The notes under the pieces are model-generated. The model saw nothing but the letters and a program-made list of their open reading frames with translations, was not told the origin of the DNA and searched no databases. 64,000 bases of DNA from DATJGR01 sp963812255 (GTDB lineage Bacteria > Pseudomonadota > Gammaproteobacteria > Pseudomonadales > Azotimanducaceae): contig CAWEUM010000001.1 of the NCBI GenBank assembly GCA_963812255.1, positions 62,001 to 126,000 on the forward strand, written 5' to 3'. Below are positions 43,248 to 51,482 of the stretch, one piece after another (within the stretch, counting starts at the first letter, position 1; every line of letters starts with the position of its first letter). Both the position numbers and the translations under genes were made by a program.

Positions 43248-44495
43248 ATGAAGAATCTCTGGTTCCACCTGATGCCGTACAAGGATCTTCCGGACGACTT
43301 TCGCGACGCCCATGCGTCGGTTTGGGTGGACATCGATTCGCGCCTGCTCGATGGCGCCCGCGTGCACGAACACTATCACGAGTATCTCGATGAACTCGAA
43401 TACGCCGGCGAGGTAGGCTTCGACGGCGTATGTTGCAACGAGCACCATCAGAACGGCTATGGGTTGATGCCATCACCGAACCTGATCGCCGCATCGCTCA
43501 CGCGACGCACCCATGCGCCGATGATCTGCGTGATGGGCAATTCGCTTGCACTCTACAATCCACCAACGCGCGTGGCCGAGGAGTTCGCCATGCTCGACTG
43601 CATGTCGGGTGGCCGGTTGATCGCCGGATTCCCCGTTGGCACACCGATGGACACCGTGTTCGCGTATTCGCAGAATCCGAGCAAGCTTCGCGATCGGTAT
43701 CTCGAAGCGCACGACATCGTCATGAAAGCCTGGACCACGGCGGAGACGTTCTCCTTCAACGGCCGTTACAACCAGTTGCGCTACGTCAATGTCTGGCCGC
43801 GTCCGGTGCAGAAGCCGCATCCGCCGGTTTGGATCCCAGGCGGCGGGTCCATCGAGACGTGGCAATGGTGCGCACAAATGGACTATGTCTACTGCTATCT
43901 GTCGTACTTCGGCTACAAGGCCGGTGAAGCGACGATGAAAGGGTTCTGGGAGGAGATGCGCCGGCTCGGCAAGGACCGCAACCCGTATCGCGCCGGATTC
44001 CTGCAATTCGTCGGCGTGGCCGAGACGCGTGAGGAAGCATATCGGCTGTACAAAGAGCCTGCGGAATATTTCTACGGGCGTTGCCTGCACGTAGACCCCA
44101 GGTTCGCCTCGCCCGCCGGCTATCAGAGCGAAGCGACGATTCGCGCGCGCGTTCAATCGCAGGTTGCGCAGGCCGCTGCGCAAGCGCGCGCCGCCGCTGC
44201 GGCCGGTTCCTCCGCGCGCACGTGGGACGACATCGTCGATGCCGGCTATGTGATTATCGGCAGTCCCGACGAAGTGGCCGAGAAACTGCGCGAGGTCTGC
44301 ATCAACCTGAACGTCGGCCACCTGATGCTGCTGCTGCAATACGGCAACATGAATCACGACCTCGTGCGCTACAACACGAAGCTGTATGCGGACAAAGTAC
44401 TGCCGCAGATCCGCGATCTGTTCGACGATCAGTGGCAAGACCGCTGGTGGCCGAATCCCCTGGAACATCGCGCGGTGCCAAGGGCGGTAGCGTGA
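43248..44495 (+). CDS. LLM-class flavin-dependent oxidoreductase
   Basis: The 415-residue luciferase-like monooxygenase starts MKNLWFHLMPYKDLPDDF and has DGVCCNEHHQNGYGLMPSPNLIAASLTRRT, EEFAMLDCMSGGRLIAGFPVG, KPHPPVWIPGGGSIETWQW and GSPDEVAEKLRE, the standard LLM TIM-barrel blocks. It uses a reduced flavin and oxygen on an unknown substrate. An Ala-rich helix (AQAAAQARAAAAAGSSART) near residue 310 is an unusual insertion. It leads a run with an alpha/beta hydrolase, an SDR and a HAD protein, spaced 9-30 bp apart, likely one operon. Confidence 0.85.
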   Translation: MKNLWFHLMPYKDLPDDFRDAHASVWVDIDSRLLDGARVHEHYHEYLDELEYAGEVGFDGVCCNEHHQNGYGLMPSPNLIAASLTRRTHAPMICVMGNSLALYNPPTRVAEEFAMLDCMSGGRLIAGFPVGTPMDTVFAYSQNPSKLRDRYLEAHDIVMKAWTTAETFSFNGRYNQLRYVNVWPRPVQKPHPPVWIPGGGSIETWQWCAQMDYVYCYLSYFGYKAGEATMKGFWEEMRRLGKDRNPYRAGFLQFVGVAETREEAYRLYKEPAEYFYGRCLHVDPRFASPAGYQSEATIRARVQSQVAQAAAQARAAAAAGSSARTWDDIVDAGYVIIGSPDEVAEKLREVCINLNVGHLMLLLQYGNMNHDLVRYNTKLYADKVLPQIRDLFDDQWQDRWWPNPLEHRAVPRAVA

Positions 44496-44508
44496 CGGTT
44501 CGCGCCTG

Positions 44509-45318
44509 ATGCCTGGCGTGCACGCATCCTCGGTCACGGTGGCCGGGCATCCATGCCGCGTGCTGGAATCCGGCAGTGGCGCGCCAGTCGTGTATTTCGC
44601 CGGCATTGGCGGATTGCCGCGTTGGTCACCTTTTCTGGACGTGCTCGCAACGACACACCACGTCATGGCGCCGTCGCTGCCGGGATTTCCTGGTTCACCG
44701 GATTTTCGCCATCTCGACGACTACTACGAGTGGATCGTTGCAACGCTCGAACTGCTCGAGGCACTGGACACCCCAGGCGAAGCAGAACCCATCAATCTGA
44801 TCGCAAGTTCGGTCGCCGCGCCACTCGCCGCCGAAGTCGCGGCGATTGCAACGACGCGCATTCGCCGTCTCGTGCTGATCGCACCGTTCGGTATGTATGA
44901 CGCCACCGACCCGACCACCGACATCTGGGCGCAGCGACCGGGACCCGCCGTGCTGCCGTCGCTGCTATGCAACGATACCGATCAGTGGAAGCACCTGTGG
45001 CAGATGCCGCCGGAAGAAGATCCGGTCGAATGGGGTCTGTTGCTCACCCGTTCGATGGAGGCCGCCGCGCGGTTCTTGTTTCCGATGGGCAACACCGGAA
45101 TCGAGAAACGCCTCTACCGAATCCGCCAGCCCACCCTGCTCATTCGGGGCGCTGACGACCGCGTCGTGCCGGCGTCGTATCAGCAACGCTTCGCCGCGCG
45201 ACTCGGTGGGCCCGTTGTCGTCCGGACGATTTCCGCTGCCGGCCACGTCGTCGAACTGGATCAGGCAGCCGAACTCACGCGTCAGATCAGCGCCTTTTTC
45301 ATCGACCAACAGTACTGA
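44509..45318 (+). CDS. Alpha/beta-fold hydrolase with an A-x-S-x-A nucleophile elbow
   Basis: The 269-residue protein has the alpha/beta hydrolase pattern: PVVYFAGIGGLPRWSPFLDVLATTHHVMAPSLPGFPGS, the nucleophile region INLIASSVAAPLAAEVA, and the acid/base residues in LLIRGADDRVVPASY and SAAGHVVELDQ. The elbow reads ASSVA where GxSxG is usual, so Ser may still serve but the glycines are replaced by alanines. It begins 13 bp after the LLM gene. The sequence does not show whether it is an esterase, a C-C bond hydrolase or something else. Confidence 0.78.
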   Translation: MPGVHASSVTVAGHPCRVLESGSGAPVVYFAGIGGLPRWSPFLDVLATTHHVMAPSLPGFPGSPDFRHLDDYYEWIVATLELLEALDTPGEAEPINLIASSVAAPLAAEVAAIATTRIRRLVLIAPFGMYDATDPTTDIWAQRPGPAVLPSLLCNDTDQWKHLWQMPPEEDPVEWGLLLTRSMEAAARFLFPMGNTGIEKRLYRIRQPTLLIRGADDRVVPASYQQRFAARLGGPVVVRTISAAGHVVELDQAAELTRQISAFFIDQQY

Positions 45319-45326
45319 GGACGCAC

Positions 45327-46109
45327 ATGGCTTTCGCACCCTTCGATTTGACGGGCAAAGTCGCACTGATCACAGGCGGCAATGGCGGCATCGGCCTCGG
45401 CATGGCAGAGGGGATGGCCCAGGCCGGTGCCGACATCTGTATCTGGGGCACCAATCGTGACAAGAACACGGCCGCAACAGAACGGCTCGCCGGTTATGGC
45501 ACCAACATATCGGCGCACGTCTGCGACGTCTCCGATGAGGCGGCTGTGGCGACCGCCTTTGCTGCAACGCTCGACAGACACGGCCGCATCGACGGTTGCT
45601 TTGCTAACGCCGGAATCGGGGGGCGCGGTCGGCCCTTCGATGAAATGACCTTCGACGAGTGGCGTCGGGTTGTCTCGGTGAACCTGGACGGCACCTATCA
45701 CACCTTCCGTCACGTGACCGCTCACATGCGCGAACGCGCGCAGAGCGGCGACCCAGGCGGTCGGCTGGTAGCCACTGCCAGCCTCGCCGCGATTTCCGGG
45801 CAAGCGCGCGGCGAACACTACGCAGCGAGCAAAGGCGCCCTGGTATCAATGATCAAAGCACTCGCGGTCGAATACGCCCGCTACGGCGTCACGGCTCACA
45901 CGGTGCTACCAGGATGGATCGAGACGGCCATGACAGCCTCTGCGTTCGGCTATGGTAAGTTCGTCGAAAACGTCATGAAGCGCATTCCGGCACGCCGTTG
46001 GGGTCAACCCGAGGACTTCGCCGCCATCGCCGTCTACATCATGAGCGACGCAAGCGCCTATCACACCGCGGATACGTTCTTGATCGACGGCGGCTACTAC
46101 ACGTTCTAA
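45327..46109 (+). CDS. SDR-family oxidoreductase
   Basis: The 260-residue classical SDR has ALITGGNGGIGLGMAEGMAQAG, GCFANAGIGG, TASLAAISGQARGEHYAASKGALVSMIKALAVEYA (Ser-Tyr-Lys), HTVLPGWIETAM and the end ADTFLIDGGYYTF. It is encoded 8 bp after the hydrolase gene on the same strand, within the LLM operon. The substrate is unknown; with the LLM enzyme and hydrolase it would fit stepwise oxidation of a small carbon skeleton (inference). Confidence 0.85.
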   Translation: MAFAPFDLTGKVALITGGNGGIGLGMAEGMAQAGADICIWGTNRDKNTAATERLAGYGTNISAHVCDVSDEAAVATAFAATLDRHGRIDGCFANAGIGGRGRPFDEMTFDEWRRVVSVNLDGTYHTFRHVTAHMRERAQSGDPGGRLVATASLAAISGQARGEHYAASKGALVSMIKALAVEYARYGVTAHTVLPGWIETAMTASAFGYGKFVENVMKRIPARRWGQPEDFAAIAVYIMSDASAYHTADTFLIDGGYYTF

Positions 46110-46137
46110 ACGCGCAACAGATTTGGAGGTTCAATCG

Positions 46138-46782
46138 ATGATCCAAGCGGTGCTGTGGGATTTTGGCGGTGTTCTGACGACCAGCCCGTTCGATGCGTTC
46201 AATCGTTTCGAGGCGGAGCATGGATATCCGCGCAACTTCATTCGCGGCATCAACTCTACCAATGCCGAACACAATGCCTGGGCACGGCTCGAGTCGAGCA
46301 CGATCTCGCCGGCCCAGTTCGACACCGAGTTCGAAGCCGAAAGCCGTGCTGCCGGCCATCCCATCCCGGGGCAAGCCGTGCTCGAACTGTTGTCCGGCGA
46401 TCTGCGACCACGGATGGTCGACGTGCTGAAGATCTGCAAACAACGCTACAAGGTCGCGTGTCTGACGAACAACGTCAAATCCGGCCAAGGCGCCGGAATG
46501 GCGAGAACCAGCGAGCGTGCATCACGGGTTCAGATGGTGATGGACCTGTTCGACCTTGTGCTGGAATCGAGCAAGGAAGGCATACGGAAGCCGAACCCCG
46601 CATTCTATCTGCGCGCCTGCGAACGGCTTCGGATCAAGCCCGAACAAGCGGTCTTTCTCGATGATCTCGGCATCAATCTCAAACCCGCGAAGCAACTCGG
46701 TATGACGACGATCAAAGTCACCAGTGAGGATCAAGCCATCGCGGAGTTGTCCGACGTGCTCCGATTCGATTTCAAACTCTAA
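46138..46782 (+). CDS. HAD-superfamily protein (sEH-N/ACAD10-like)
   Basis: The 214-residue protein begins MIQAVLWDFGGVLTTSPFDAFNRF and carries CLTNNV, SSKEGIRKPNPAFYLRACERL and FLDDLGINLKPAKQLGMTTIKV, motifs I-IV of HAD-IA enzymes in the soluble-epoxide-hydrolase N-domain/ACAD10 branch. Motif I is D-F-G: the acid/base Asp two positions after the nucleophile is Gly, so it may not be a simple phosphatase. ATG 46138 follows TTGGAGG with good spacing, which decides the start. It closes the LLM-hydrolase-SDR run. Its end overlaps the galT end by 11 bp. Confidence 0.8.
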   Translation: MIQAVLWDFGGVLTTSPFDAFNRFEAEHGYPRNFIRGINSTNAEHNAWARLESSTISPAQFDTEFEAESRAAGHPIPGQAVLELLSGDLRPRMVDVLKICKQRYKVACLTNNVKSGQGAGMARTSERASRVQMVMDLFDLVLESSKEGIRKPNPAFYLRACERLRIKPEQAVFLDDLGINLKPAKQLGMTTIKVTSEDQAIAELSDVLRFDFKL

Positions 46783-47767
46783 CGAGACCACGCAACCGCG
46801 CAGCAGCTTCCTCCGGTGTAATGTCCCGTTGCACCTCAGCAAGCATCTCGAACCCCACCATGAACTTGCGTACGTTTGCGGAACGCAGCAGCGGCGGATA
46901 GAAGTGCGCGTGCAGTTGCCAATGCCTCCCCTGATCACGACCCCGTCCGTGCCAGCCCATCGAATACGGAAAGGAGACGCCAAACAGGCGATCGTAGGCC
47001 GGCAACAGTTGCGCGAGGATCGCGGCCAAGTCTGCAACGTCGCGCGGATCGAGCGTATCGAGATCCGGACGATGGCGCAGCGGCAGAACCAACGTTTCGA
47101 AGGGCCACGCCGCCCAATACGGCACAACGACGATCCAGCGATCGTTGCGAGCGACCAACCGGTCGCGAAACGCGAGTTCCTTGTTGGCGTAGTCGAGCAG
47201 CAGCACCGATCGACCATCTTTGATCGCGTACCTGCGCTGATGCTCGTCCTCACGCTGCACGACCAATGGAATCGCCGAAGTCGCCCATATCTGGCCGTGC
47301 GGGTGCGGGCTCGAGCAACCCATCAGTGCGCCCTTGTTTTCGAAGATCTGAACCCACCGGTATTGGCGCCCGAGATCAACATACGCCTCGCGCCAGGCAT
47401 CGATCACATTGGTTAGCTCCGCGATCGACAATGCCGCAAGCGTCGTGTCGTGACGCTCCGAGAAACACAATACCCTGCAACGTCCACTGATCGACTCGAA
47501 ACGAAATAGCGGGTCCGCGCCTGACACAGCGATGGATTCGTCATCGAGCGCCGGGAAATCATTGTCGAAAATATATGTACCGCGGTAGTCCGGGTTCACC
47601 GTACCGCGAGCCCGTCTATTGCGCGGACACAGGTAACAATCACTCTCCCAACGATTTGCCACGGGCGCCCCTGCTTCTTCGCGAGCGCCAGACCACGGAC
47701 GATTCACCCTCTCGGGAGACAGAATCACCCAATCGCCCGACAACGCGTTGTAGCGCCGTTCAGCCAT
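46772..47767 (-). CDS. galT: Galactose-1-phosphate uridylyltransferase
   Basis: The 331-residue enzyme has the zinc pair CYLCPRN, NPDYRGTYIFDNDFPAL, the catalytic HPHGQIWATS segment (histidine nucleophile) and the C-terminal HAHFYPPLLRS. It exchanges galactose 1-phosphate with UDP-glucose in the Leloir pathway. The start overlaps the end of galK by 8 bp, so it is the last gene of the galactoside operon. The UDP-galactose epimerase (galE) is not present here. Confidence 0.93.
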   Translation of the reverse strand: MAERRYNALSGDWVILSPERVNRPWSGAREEAGAPVANRWESDCYLCPRNRRARGTVNPDYRGTYIFDNDFPALDDESIAVSGADPLFRFESISGRCRVLCFSERHDTTLAALSIAELTNVIDAWREAYVDLGRQYRWVQIFENKGALMGCSSPHPHGQIWATSAIPLVVQREDEHQRRYAIKDGRSVLLLDYANKELAFRDRLVARNDRWIVVVPYWAAWPFETLVLPLRHRPDLDTLDPRDVADLAAILAQLLPAYDRLFGVSFPYSMGWHGRGRDQGRHWQLHAHFYPPLLRSANVRKFMVGFEMLAEVQRDITPEEAAARLRGLVRV

Positions 47768-48914
47768 CGCGTGACCTCACGCCGCCGACGGAGTGCGCGA
47801 CAAATCCACTCGGCGCATGACCGAATCGATTCGCATACAGCGACGCCGCATTCGCCATAGCCGCCTCGACGTGTAACGAATCGATCAACGCCACGACGCT
47901 TCCACCGAACCCGGCACCGGTCATCCGTGCGCCATAGCAGCCGGACTGTAGCGACAGCGCGTCCACAAGGACGTCGAGTTCGGCGCAACTCACCTCGAAA
48001 TCGTCGCGCAACGAGACGTGACTGCGCGACAACACGCGTCCGAGCGTGGTCCAGTCCCACGATTGAAGCGCGACAACTGCTTCACCGACGCGTGCTGCTT
48101 CGCCAACGACATGGCGTGCGCGTCGATAAACCGTCTCATCGCCGATCACGCGACCGCGCGCCTCGAACGCCTCGTATGCGAGGCGTCCGAGCACCCGGCG
48201 ATCGACACCGAGGGCCGCCGCCGCAGCTTTCGTCTGTTGCAGCCGAGCATTGTATGCGGAATGCACCAATTGCCGCTTCACACCGGTACCGAGCACGGCC
48301 ACACGGATATTCGGATCGTCGATTGCAATCGATCGATGTTCGTAGTCAAAACAGTCGAACAGCAACGCTGCACCCGGTTTGGCCAGCGCGATCACGGCTT
48401 GATCCATCAGGCCACACTGCACGCCTACATATTCGTGTTCGATCCGTTGCGCGGCGAGCGCGAGCGGCAGTGGTGCCATGGTGCGTCCCATGGCATTCGT
48501 CAATCCGGACAACAGCGCAATCGACAGCGATGCCGAACTCGACAAGCCACTACCTGGTATGTCTCCGGCGACAAGGATCTCTGCACCCGGCAGCGCGATA
48601 TGCGCTCTCGCCAACCCCGCAACGGCGCCGCACAGGAACCGGCCCCATGACCCTTTCGGCACGCTGGAATCATCACCAATTCGAAACTCGATCTCATCCG
48701 GAGAGTTGACGCTCTTGGCGTGAATGCGGCCGCTTCGGCTGGCGCGCACACCGACCGTCGTACCGAACTGAATCGGCATCGGCAACACCTGTCCGCCGCA
48801 ATAATCGATGTGATCGCCAATGAGATTGATCCGCCCCGGCGCCCAATACATCGTTGCCGGCGGCCCCCCAAAACACTCTCTGAATTGAGCGGCGAACGCC
48901 GCCGCAATGGTCAT
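47760..48914 (-). CDS. galK: Galactokinase
   Basis: The 384-residue GHMP kinase has APGRINLIGDHIDYCGGQVLPM (signature 1), the ATP loop GDIPGSGLSSSASLSIALL, and GARMTGAGFGGSVVALID (motif 3). It phosphorylates galactose at C1. ATG 48914 overlaps the TGA of the PfkB kinase gene (ATGA). The longer open frame upstream lies inside that gene and is not conserved. It feeds GalT, the next gene. Confidence 0.92.
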   Translation of the reverse strand: MTIAAAFAAQFRECFGGPPATMYWAPGRINLIGDHIDYCGGQVLPMPIQFGTTVGVRASRSGRIHAKSVNSPDEIEFRIGDDSSVPKGSWGRFLCGAVAGLARAHIALPGAEILVAGDIPGSGLSSSASLSIALLSGLTNAMGRTMAPLPLALAAQRIEHEYVGVQCGLMDQAVIALAKPGAALLFDCFDYEHRSIAIDDPNIRVAVLGTGVKRQLVHSAYNARLQQTKAAAAALGVDRRVLGRLAYEAFEARGRVIGDETVYRRARHVVGEAARVGEAVVALQSWDWTTLGRVLSRSHVSLRDDFEVSCAELDVLVDALSLQSGCYGARMTGAGFGGSVVALIDSLHVEAAMANAASLYANRFGHAPSGFVAHSVGGVRSRDG

Positions 48915-49825
48915 TGCACTGTGGATCGATAATCGTCGAGAAACTGCTGCACCGCAGTTGAGTTCGGAATTGCGTCCGCCGCGCCCGGCAAACACACGGC
49001 CAACGCACCCGCAGCACTGGCGCGGCGCAATCGCTCACGCACCGGCATGCAGCCGTCGAACCACGCCGCCATCAGATGACCGATGAACGCATCACCTGCG
49101 CCGGTTTCATCCACCGCGCTCACCTCGAATGCCGGCAATCGCACGCGCTCGGATCCGCGTCCGTAGATCACACCGCGCACCCCAAGCGTGACGACCACAT
49201 GCTGATCGGTGCGTTCGCGCGTCAGACGATCGAGTGCCCGCTGTGGATCGGCTTCCCGTGCAAGCGCGGCCGCTTCAATTTCGTTCAGCAGCAGCAGATC
49301 GACGGCATCGAGCGAATATTTCGATTCGCGTCCATCTACCGGCGCAACGTTGAAAGCCACGCGAATACCCGCAGCCTTTGCCGCACGCAGCACGTCCTCG
49401 ACATCGTTGATCTCGTTCTGCAGGAGCAGCCATCCATCATGGCCAACCCGTTCGATCGCGCGCTCGACATCGTCGGGTCGAATCGTTCGATTCGCGCCGC
49501 CGACGATCACGATCGCGTTCTCACCGTGTGGACACACCTGGATCATTGCGTGACCGGTCGGGTGCGTGTCGCAGACGCGTACGCCGCGTATATCGACACC
49601 CGCCTGCACCAGCAGACCACGCAACCAGATTCCGTCCGCTCCAACGCAACCGAAATGCGCGACATCCACGCCGGCCTTTGCCGCAGCGAGTGATTGATTG
49701 AGGCCCTTGCCACCCGGGTGGCGGACGGGCGCGGTGCCGACCAGGGTTTCGCCAGCTCGCACGACCGACGGTACCGAATAGACGTGATCGATACACAACG
49801 AGCCCAGATTGACGAGCTCAGGCAT
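48911..49825 (-). CDS. PfkB-family sugar kinase (ribokinase-like)
   Basis: The 304-residue kinase has VNLGSLCIDHVYSVPSVVRAGETLVGTAPVRHPGGKGLNQSLAAA (sugar-binding GGKG), GVGADG-like GCVGADGIWLRG, and the catalytic DETGAGDAFIGHLMAAW. It belongs with ribokinases and related sugar kinases. Its place between the alpha-galactosidase and galK, with overlaps on both sides (8 bp and ATGA), suggests a sugar substrate from the same source, but the Leloir route already has a galactokinase. Its true substrate is open. Confidence 0.82.
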   Translation of the reverse strand: MPELVNLGSLCIDHVYSVPSVVRAGETLVGTAPVRHPGGKGLNQSLAAAKAGVDVAHFGCVGADGIWLRGLLVQAGVDIRGVRVCDTHPTGHAMIQVCPHGENAIVIVGGANRTIRPDDVERAIERVGHDGWLLLQNEINDVEDVLRAAKAAGIRVAFNVAPVDGRESKYSLDAVDLLLLNEIEAAALAREADPQRALDRLTRERTDQHVVVTLGVRGVIYGRGSERVRLPAFEVSAVDETGAGDAFIGHLMAAWFDGCMPVRERLRRASAAGALAVCLPGAADAIPNSTAVQQFLDDYRSTVQ

Positions 49826-51167
49826 GGGCAGCCAATCGGGGTTTCGCGGCAAGCGGACGGCTGGCGAACGCGGGCAACCACTCTGCATGAGCGGCCATCA
49901 GTTCGGCCGTCATCGCGCGAATGTCGTCGAGCGTCCCAACGGCTCCCGTGAGGGGATCGAGCGCCATCGCCTGAAACACACGCTCCGGATCAGAATCGAG
50001 CGCCGCTTTCACCGCCAGGCGCTGCACACCGATCTGGGTCTGATTGATAGCCGCGAGGTGTTCCGGGATATTGCCGACTGTGAGCGGTGCTATACCGGTC
50101 GCGTCGACCCGACACGGCACTTCGACGCAGATACTATCGGGCAGATTGGCGACGTACCCCGAGTTCATTACGTTGCCGTAGATCTTCTCCCCCTCGCCGC
50201 CGGTCAGCGCGCTGACAATGCGGCTGCCGTACTCGTTGCTGCGTTCGAGTGACACCGGTTCGCGCCCGTCCGCCATCTTCTCCATGACGTCGCGCCAGTC
50301 CGGGCGGTTGTACAACTCTTTGATGAAACCCGAGCCACCGTTCCAACCACCTCCGGGACAATACGCAGCGATCAGCTCGGGTCGTTTTCTGAACCAAGCC
50401 GAATATTCGGAATTGTGGCCGCTCGCTTCCGTCACCGGATAACCGAAATGTTTGACGTACTCCATCCGCGACGTGTCTTTGTTCCACAGCCTCGGGGTGA
50501 TCGCGAGTTCTCTGATCTGCGGTAGCAGATCACGCCCCCGATGTTCGAATCGGAAGATCCACGCCTGATGGTTCAGCCCTGCACATTCGAAGTCAATTTC
50601 CTCGAGCGGAATGTTGAGTCGGTGCGCCCATTGCGCGGTGGTGTGTTGCACCGAGTGACACAAGCCAACCAATTTGATGTCTGGAAGCGCCTCTTTCATG
50701 CCCCAGCACAGCATCGCCATCGGATTCGTGTAATTCAAAACCCACGCATCCGGACATTGCATCATCACATCGCGGCCAATCGCCAACAACTGGGGCAGGG
50801 TGCGAAGACAGCGCATGATGCCGCCCGGCGTCAAGGTGTCGCCGATCGCCTGATCAATACCGTAGCGGCGCGGTATGTCGATCTCCCGTTCGATGGCTTC
50901 GTAGCCGCCCACCAGCACACTGATGATCACGCAGTCCGCACCCACTAGCGCAGCAGTACGGTCCTTGTGCAGCGAATAGCTCGCCTGCGCGTAGCCACCA
51001 TCGCGAAAGATTCGCTCAATGATGCGTCCGGCATACGCGAGGCGCTCCGAGTCGACATCCACCAACGCAAAATGCGCATCGCGCAGATGTGGATAGGTCA
51101 GGATGTCTGCGCTCAGACGACTCGAGAAAACCAGACTCCCCGCGCCGATGATTGCCACTCGCGCCAT
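49818..51167 (-). CDS. melA: GH4 family alpha-galactosidase
   Basis: The 449-residue protein is a family 4 glycosidase, which needs NAD+ and a divalent metal. It shows VAIIGAGSLVFSSRLSADIL (dinucleotide fold), VLNYTNPMAMLCWGM, and the metal-site motif GLCHSVQHT (C about 170), which in GH4 marks alpha-galactosidases of the MelA kind; GLNHQAWI and HNSEYSAWFRKRPE follow. Start ATG 51167 has GGGAG upstream. It releases galactose for the following kinases and GalT. No transporter or regulator gene is in the operon. A related GH4 specificity such as alpha-galacturonidase is less likely. Confidence 0.85.
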   Translation of the reverse strand: MARVAIIGAGSLVFSSRLSADILTYPHLRDAHFALVDVDSERLAYAGRIIERIFRDGGYAQASYSLHKDRTAALVGADCVIISVLVGGYEAIEREIDIPRRYGIDQAIGDTLTPGGIMRCLRTLPQLLAIGRDVMMQCPDAWVLNYTNPMAMLCWGMKEALPDIKLVGLCHSVQHTTAQWAHRLNIPLEEIDFECAGLNHQAWIFRFEHRGRDLLPQIRELAITPRLWNKDTSRMEYVKHFGYPVTEASGHNSEYSAWFRKRPELIAAYCPGGGWNGGSGFIKELYNRPDWRDVMEKMADGREPVSLERSNEYGSRIVSALTGGEGEKIYGNVMNSGYVANLPDSICVEVPCRVDATGIAPLTVGNIPEHLAAINQTQIGVQRLAVKAALDSDPERVFQAMALDPLTGAVGTLDDIRAMTAELMAAHAEWLPAFASRPLAAKPRLAAHA

Positions 51168-51226
51168 ACCGATCTCCCGCTGTGCCATTGCCGAAGAAGC
51201 GCATCATACGCGGCCGAACGCCTACG

Positions 51227-51472
51227 TCAGCCGCCGTCGATGCGATGCAGAAAATACACTTCGGATTCCGGCTGGACCGGGTCGAGATACGGATCGTGGA
51301 TAATGTCGCCGTCGATCGCGACGGCGACTTTGCCAATCAGTACCTCGGTGATTCCGGGAAATTTCAATTCGAGTAGCGCGACGAGCTCACGGAAGCTCTC
51401 CGCTTTCACGTCGAACTCCCGAACCCCCTCCGTGTACTGCGTCAGGTGATCCGGAAAGAACACCTTGGCCAC
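51227..51472 (-). CDS. MoaD/ThiS-like sulfur carrier in a molybdenum hydroxylase operon
   Basis: The 81-residue ubiquitin-like protein starts with GTG at 51472 and ends PESEVYFLHRIDGG, the C-terminal di-glycine needed for thiocarboxylate formation in MoaD/ThiS. ESFRELVALLELKFPGITEVLIG and VAVAIDGDIIHDPYLDPVQ fit the beta-grasp fold. It begins 11 bp after the large-subunit gene on the same strand. It may supply sulfur for the cofactor of this enzyme, or be a dedicated carrier; the genuine moaD would normally lie with moaE. Confidence 0.78.
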   Translation of the reverse strand: MAKVFFPDHLTQYTEGVREFDVKAESFRELVALLELKFPGITEVLIGKVAVAIDGDIIHDPYLDPVQPESEVYFLHRIDGG

Positions 51473-51482
51473 CGCGCGACCC

